A program made the position numbers and the translations under genes. This document shows positions 62,262 to 64,000 of a stretch of DNA of 64,000 nucleotides, in pieces (the first letter of the stretch is position 1; the number at the start of each line of letters is the position of its first letter). The DNA is taken from contig NZ_JBDIWA010000014.1 in NCBI RefSeq assembly GCF_039794105.1, positions 14,639 to 78,638 on the forward strand. Direction: 5' to 3'. The stretch is from Kuenenia sp039794105. GTDB lineage: Bacteria > Planctomycetota > Brocadiia > Brocadiales > Brocadiaceae. The notes under the pieces are model-generated. The model saw only the letters and a list, made by a program, of their open reading frames with translations, ran no database searches and had not been told where the DNA came from.

Positions 62262-62777
62262 CAGCATCAATGTAATCTTTTGAAAGACGCATTTAAATTA
62301 AAGGGCGGCACTCAAACTTTTTTTATATTCCATATCGGTGCGCATATTCAAACAATCACGGACAAACAAAGTTTGTCCGTACTACCGTGAAAAGCGCATA
62401 AATAAAATGAAATTGTTATAAAATTAAATTATTCCTGCGACCTCTGGATGATTTCAGATTTGCAACCGTTCGGCTGAGCTCACGACGAAGCCTGAACCCC
62501 ACGTCTCGTATTTTTAATCCCCCAATAATATCACTTCGTCTTGCTCATCCTCATCTTCATCCTTTCATCACAATTAAAGCAAAAAAACCGTTATTTAGTT
62601 TAAAAAACACACAGAATATATTTCCTAAAAAGCGGAAATATTTACACCATCCCCTCTAAAATATAGAAATTATTAACATTTCACCGCAAATTCCGTAGCG
62701 CTATAAATTCACCTATTTAATTTATTTTGAATAACTTATAAAAAACAATCCTTCCCATTCATTTTTACAAATCACAT
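62262..62777. other. Non-coding gap with small palindromes
   Basis: Contains the hairpin ACGGACAAAC/GTTTGTCCGT with loop AAA at 62358-62380 and a TTGCAACC-TTCGGCTGAGCTC element around 62459-62500 that resembles a dispersed repeat. No gene was recognised. Confidence 0.6.
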
Positions 62778-62794
62778 TTGGCATATATCTTGCG
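62778..62794 (+). promoter_or_regulatory. Sigma-54 promoter for the GAF protein
   Basis: TTGGCATATATCTTGCG matches the -24/-12 consensus TGGCAYR-N4-TTGC exactly, with GG at 62780-62781 and GC at 62792-62793. It lies about 75 bp before the ATG at 62868. The best sigma-54 match seen in the window. Confidence 0.75.
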
Positions 62795-62867
62795 AAAGTA
62801 ACAAAACAGATGAAATTGTTCTATAAGAATTACCAAGTTTAAATCCTAATCAGTGAGGAAAAACAAT

Positions 62868-64000
62868 ATGACAATGAATACGCTAAAAATGCCTGTTTAT
62901 ATCAAGCGATATGCAGAATCTTCCAAAGATTTAAATCCAGAGATACGGAAGGACCTTAAAAATGTACAGGAATCATTGTCTGATATTAAAAGACTTACCA
63001 GTTTATCTCATTTACTGCGTAACCCCGACGCCATAGGCATGAGAAACAATGCTTCTATTGCAAATATCAAGGACTTGAATGTTAAAGAGGTCGGCCACGC
63101 ATTAATTTCACAAATAGAGGTAGATAGACTTTTCCCCCTCATGAATAACCTTACAATAAACGGCACAGGAAGCACAACCGGCATTATCGTTTTAATCAAT
63201 AGCGATAACGAACTATTGCTAAAAGCTTCAGAAGGCATTGCGAATCATAACGTAAGCAATACATCGTTCAGGATAAATGACAACATCCTCAAATGGGTAA
63301 TAAAAAATGGAAATCCACTTATTGTAAATGATATTAACAAAGATCCCCGTTTTAAACAGGATCAATCCGATTGGATTCTTGGCAAGACAATTCTTTGCGT
63401 TCCTATTAAAACAAAAGAGAAGGTCGTGGGAATTATAAGCGTAAGCAGTAAAAAATCAGGAGATGTTTATGGAGCAGACGATGTACGATTCTTGGAAACT
63501 ATTGCAGCCTATGCTGCTATCGCTATTGGAAATTCTCATTTATCAGAAAGCTTAAAAAGCGGAAACGCGTTAGAACAACTTACATTAAATTATTATGATG
63601 AAAAAAACAGATATCTTCCCGCAACGTTAAGAAGTATTAAATCGGGCGCTTTTGCAGGATGCGATTTATATTTACAAACAATTGTAAATAATGAAGCCAA
63701 GCATTTGCTTTACTGCAAAGGTTTTAAATTGTTGGAAGACGAACGGAAAGAATCCTTCGTAAAGAAAAATATTAACAGAATATACGTCGCAAAAAATGGC
63801 ACGGAACAATACCTTCGATATATGGAAACAAACATGGATCAGTTTGTTCGTGACGAAACAGTATCATTACAAGAAAGATCGCATATGCTCTATGATATTG
63901 CGTCAAATATAATAAAAGATGCCCACAAAAACATTGACATTAATGTCATTATTGAAAGAGCCCGGGATTGGACTACGACACTATTAGACTTTGTATTAGT
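62868..64000 (+). CDS. GAF-domain protein, probably GAF-HD-GYP phosphodiesterase (3' end cut by window)
   Basis: The frame is open from the ATG at 62868 to the window end (over 377 codons). A GAF domain lies at about residues 80-225 (GIIVLINSDNELLLKASEG, then CVPIKTKEKVVGIISVSSK and FLETIAAYAAIAIGN). After it comes a segment with LRSIKSGAFAGCDLYLQTI, INRIYVAKNGTEQYLRYME and LQERSHMLYDIASNIIKDA, which in known proteins directly precedes an HD-GYP domain. The HD-GYP part itself would lie beyond the window, so its presence is inferred. A GTGAGGAAAAAC leader contains the ribosome site. Confidence 0.85.
   Translation, partial: MTMNTLKMPVYIKRYAESSKDLNPEIRKDLKNVQESLSDIKRLTSLSHLLRNPDAIGMRNNASIANIKDLNVKEVGHALISQIEVDRLFPLMNNLTINGTGSTTGIIVLINSDNELLLKASEGIANHNVSNTSFRINDNILKWVIKNGNPLIVNDINKDPRFKQDQSDWILGKTILCVPIKTKEKVVGIISVSSKKSGDVYGADDVRFLETIAAYAAIAIGNSHLSESLKSGNALEQLTLNYYDEKNRYLPATLRSIKSGAFAGCDLYLQTIVNNEAKHLLYCKGFKLLEDERKESFVKKNINRIYVAKNGTEQYLRYMETNMDQFVRDETVSLQERSHMLYDIASNIIKDAHKNIDINVIIERARDWTTTLLDFVL

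Overview
The window reads as ordinary bacterial chromosome of moderate-to-low GC, about 40% by eye. It carries a Gram-negative type flagellum (both P-ring and L-ring proteins are present), periplasmic c-type cytochromes, a hemerythrin/iron-sulfur pair and a large set of c-di-GMP signalling genes. Together with intergenic DNA crowded with short palindromes and degenerate heptamer repeats, this suggests a Planctomycete, most likely an anammox bacterium of the Brocadiales (Kuenenia-like). That placement is inference from gene content; no 16S or hydrazine-synthesis gene lies in the window.

Region by region. (1) 1-9.8 kb: a flagellar hook/rod/ring run, fliK (cut by the window edge), flgD, flgE, flgF, flgG, flgA, flgH, flgI. 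A repeat-filled 0.9 kb gap splits it between flgE and flgF, with a candidate sigma-54 promoter before flgF. (2) 10.3-24.9 kb: a surface-glycan cluster with six glycosyltransferases, three sulfotransferases, a predicted beta-propeller protein and an ABC-exporter-like protein whose ATPase motifs have decayed. Three toxin-antitoxin modules (MntA/HepT, HicBA, DUF433/DUF5615) sit among or next to these genes. (3) 24.9-31.6 kb: leuS, tRNA-Ala(GGC) with a dead hicA remnant against its 3' end, then a translation-related group def-fmt-DUF116-rsmB on the minus strand. (4) 31.8-39.1 kb: hemerythrin plus a cysteine-rich redox protein behind a good sigma-70 promoter, two unrecognised proteins (178 and 839 aa), and three small secreted c-type cytochromes. 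(5) 39.5-47.2 kb: proS, DUF4416, ndk, prfC, a HAD phosphatase, fabZ, rplM-rpsI. (6) 47.3-64 kb: a nucleotide-sugar epimerase, then signalling genes: a membrane histidine kinase, an HDOD-GAF-kinase, a REC-PAS-GGDEF-EAL protein, a PilZ protein, a GAF-GGDEF-PilZ-like protein, a polyprenyl-phosphate sugar transferase, a tandem pair of LuxR-type regulators, and a GAF protein that probably continues into an HD-GYP domain beyond the window.

The parts fit a theme of motility versus surface polysaccharide. The flagellar genes, the sulfated-glycan cluster, the priming sugar transferase at 59.2 kb and the c-di-GMP enzymes and receptors could all serve the switch between swimming and aggregate growth. 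The most unusual material is the degenerate ABC protein, the LuxR pair homogenised over its DNA-binding half, repeats that have entered reading frames (fliK, flgA, the receiver domain at 53.3 kb), and several dispersed intergenic repeat families, including a motif of about 24 bp found at roughly nine sites.
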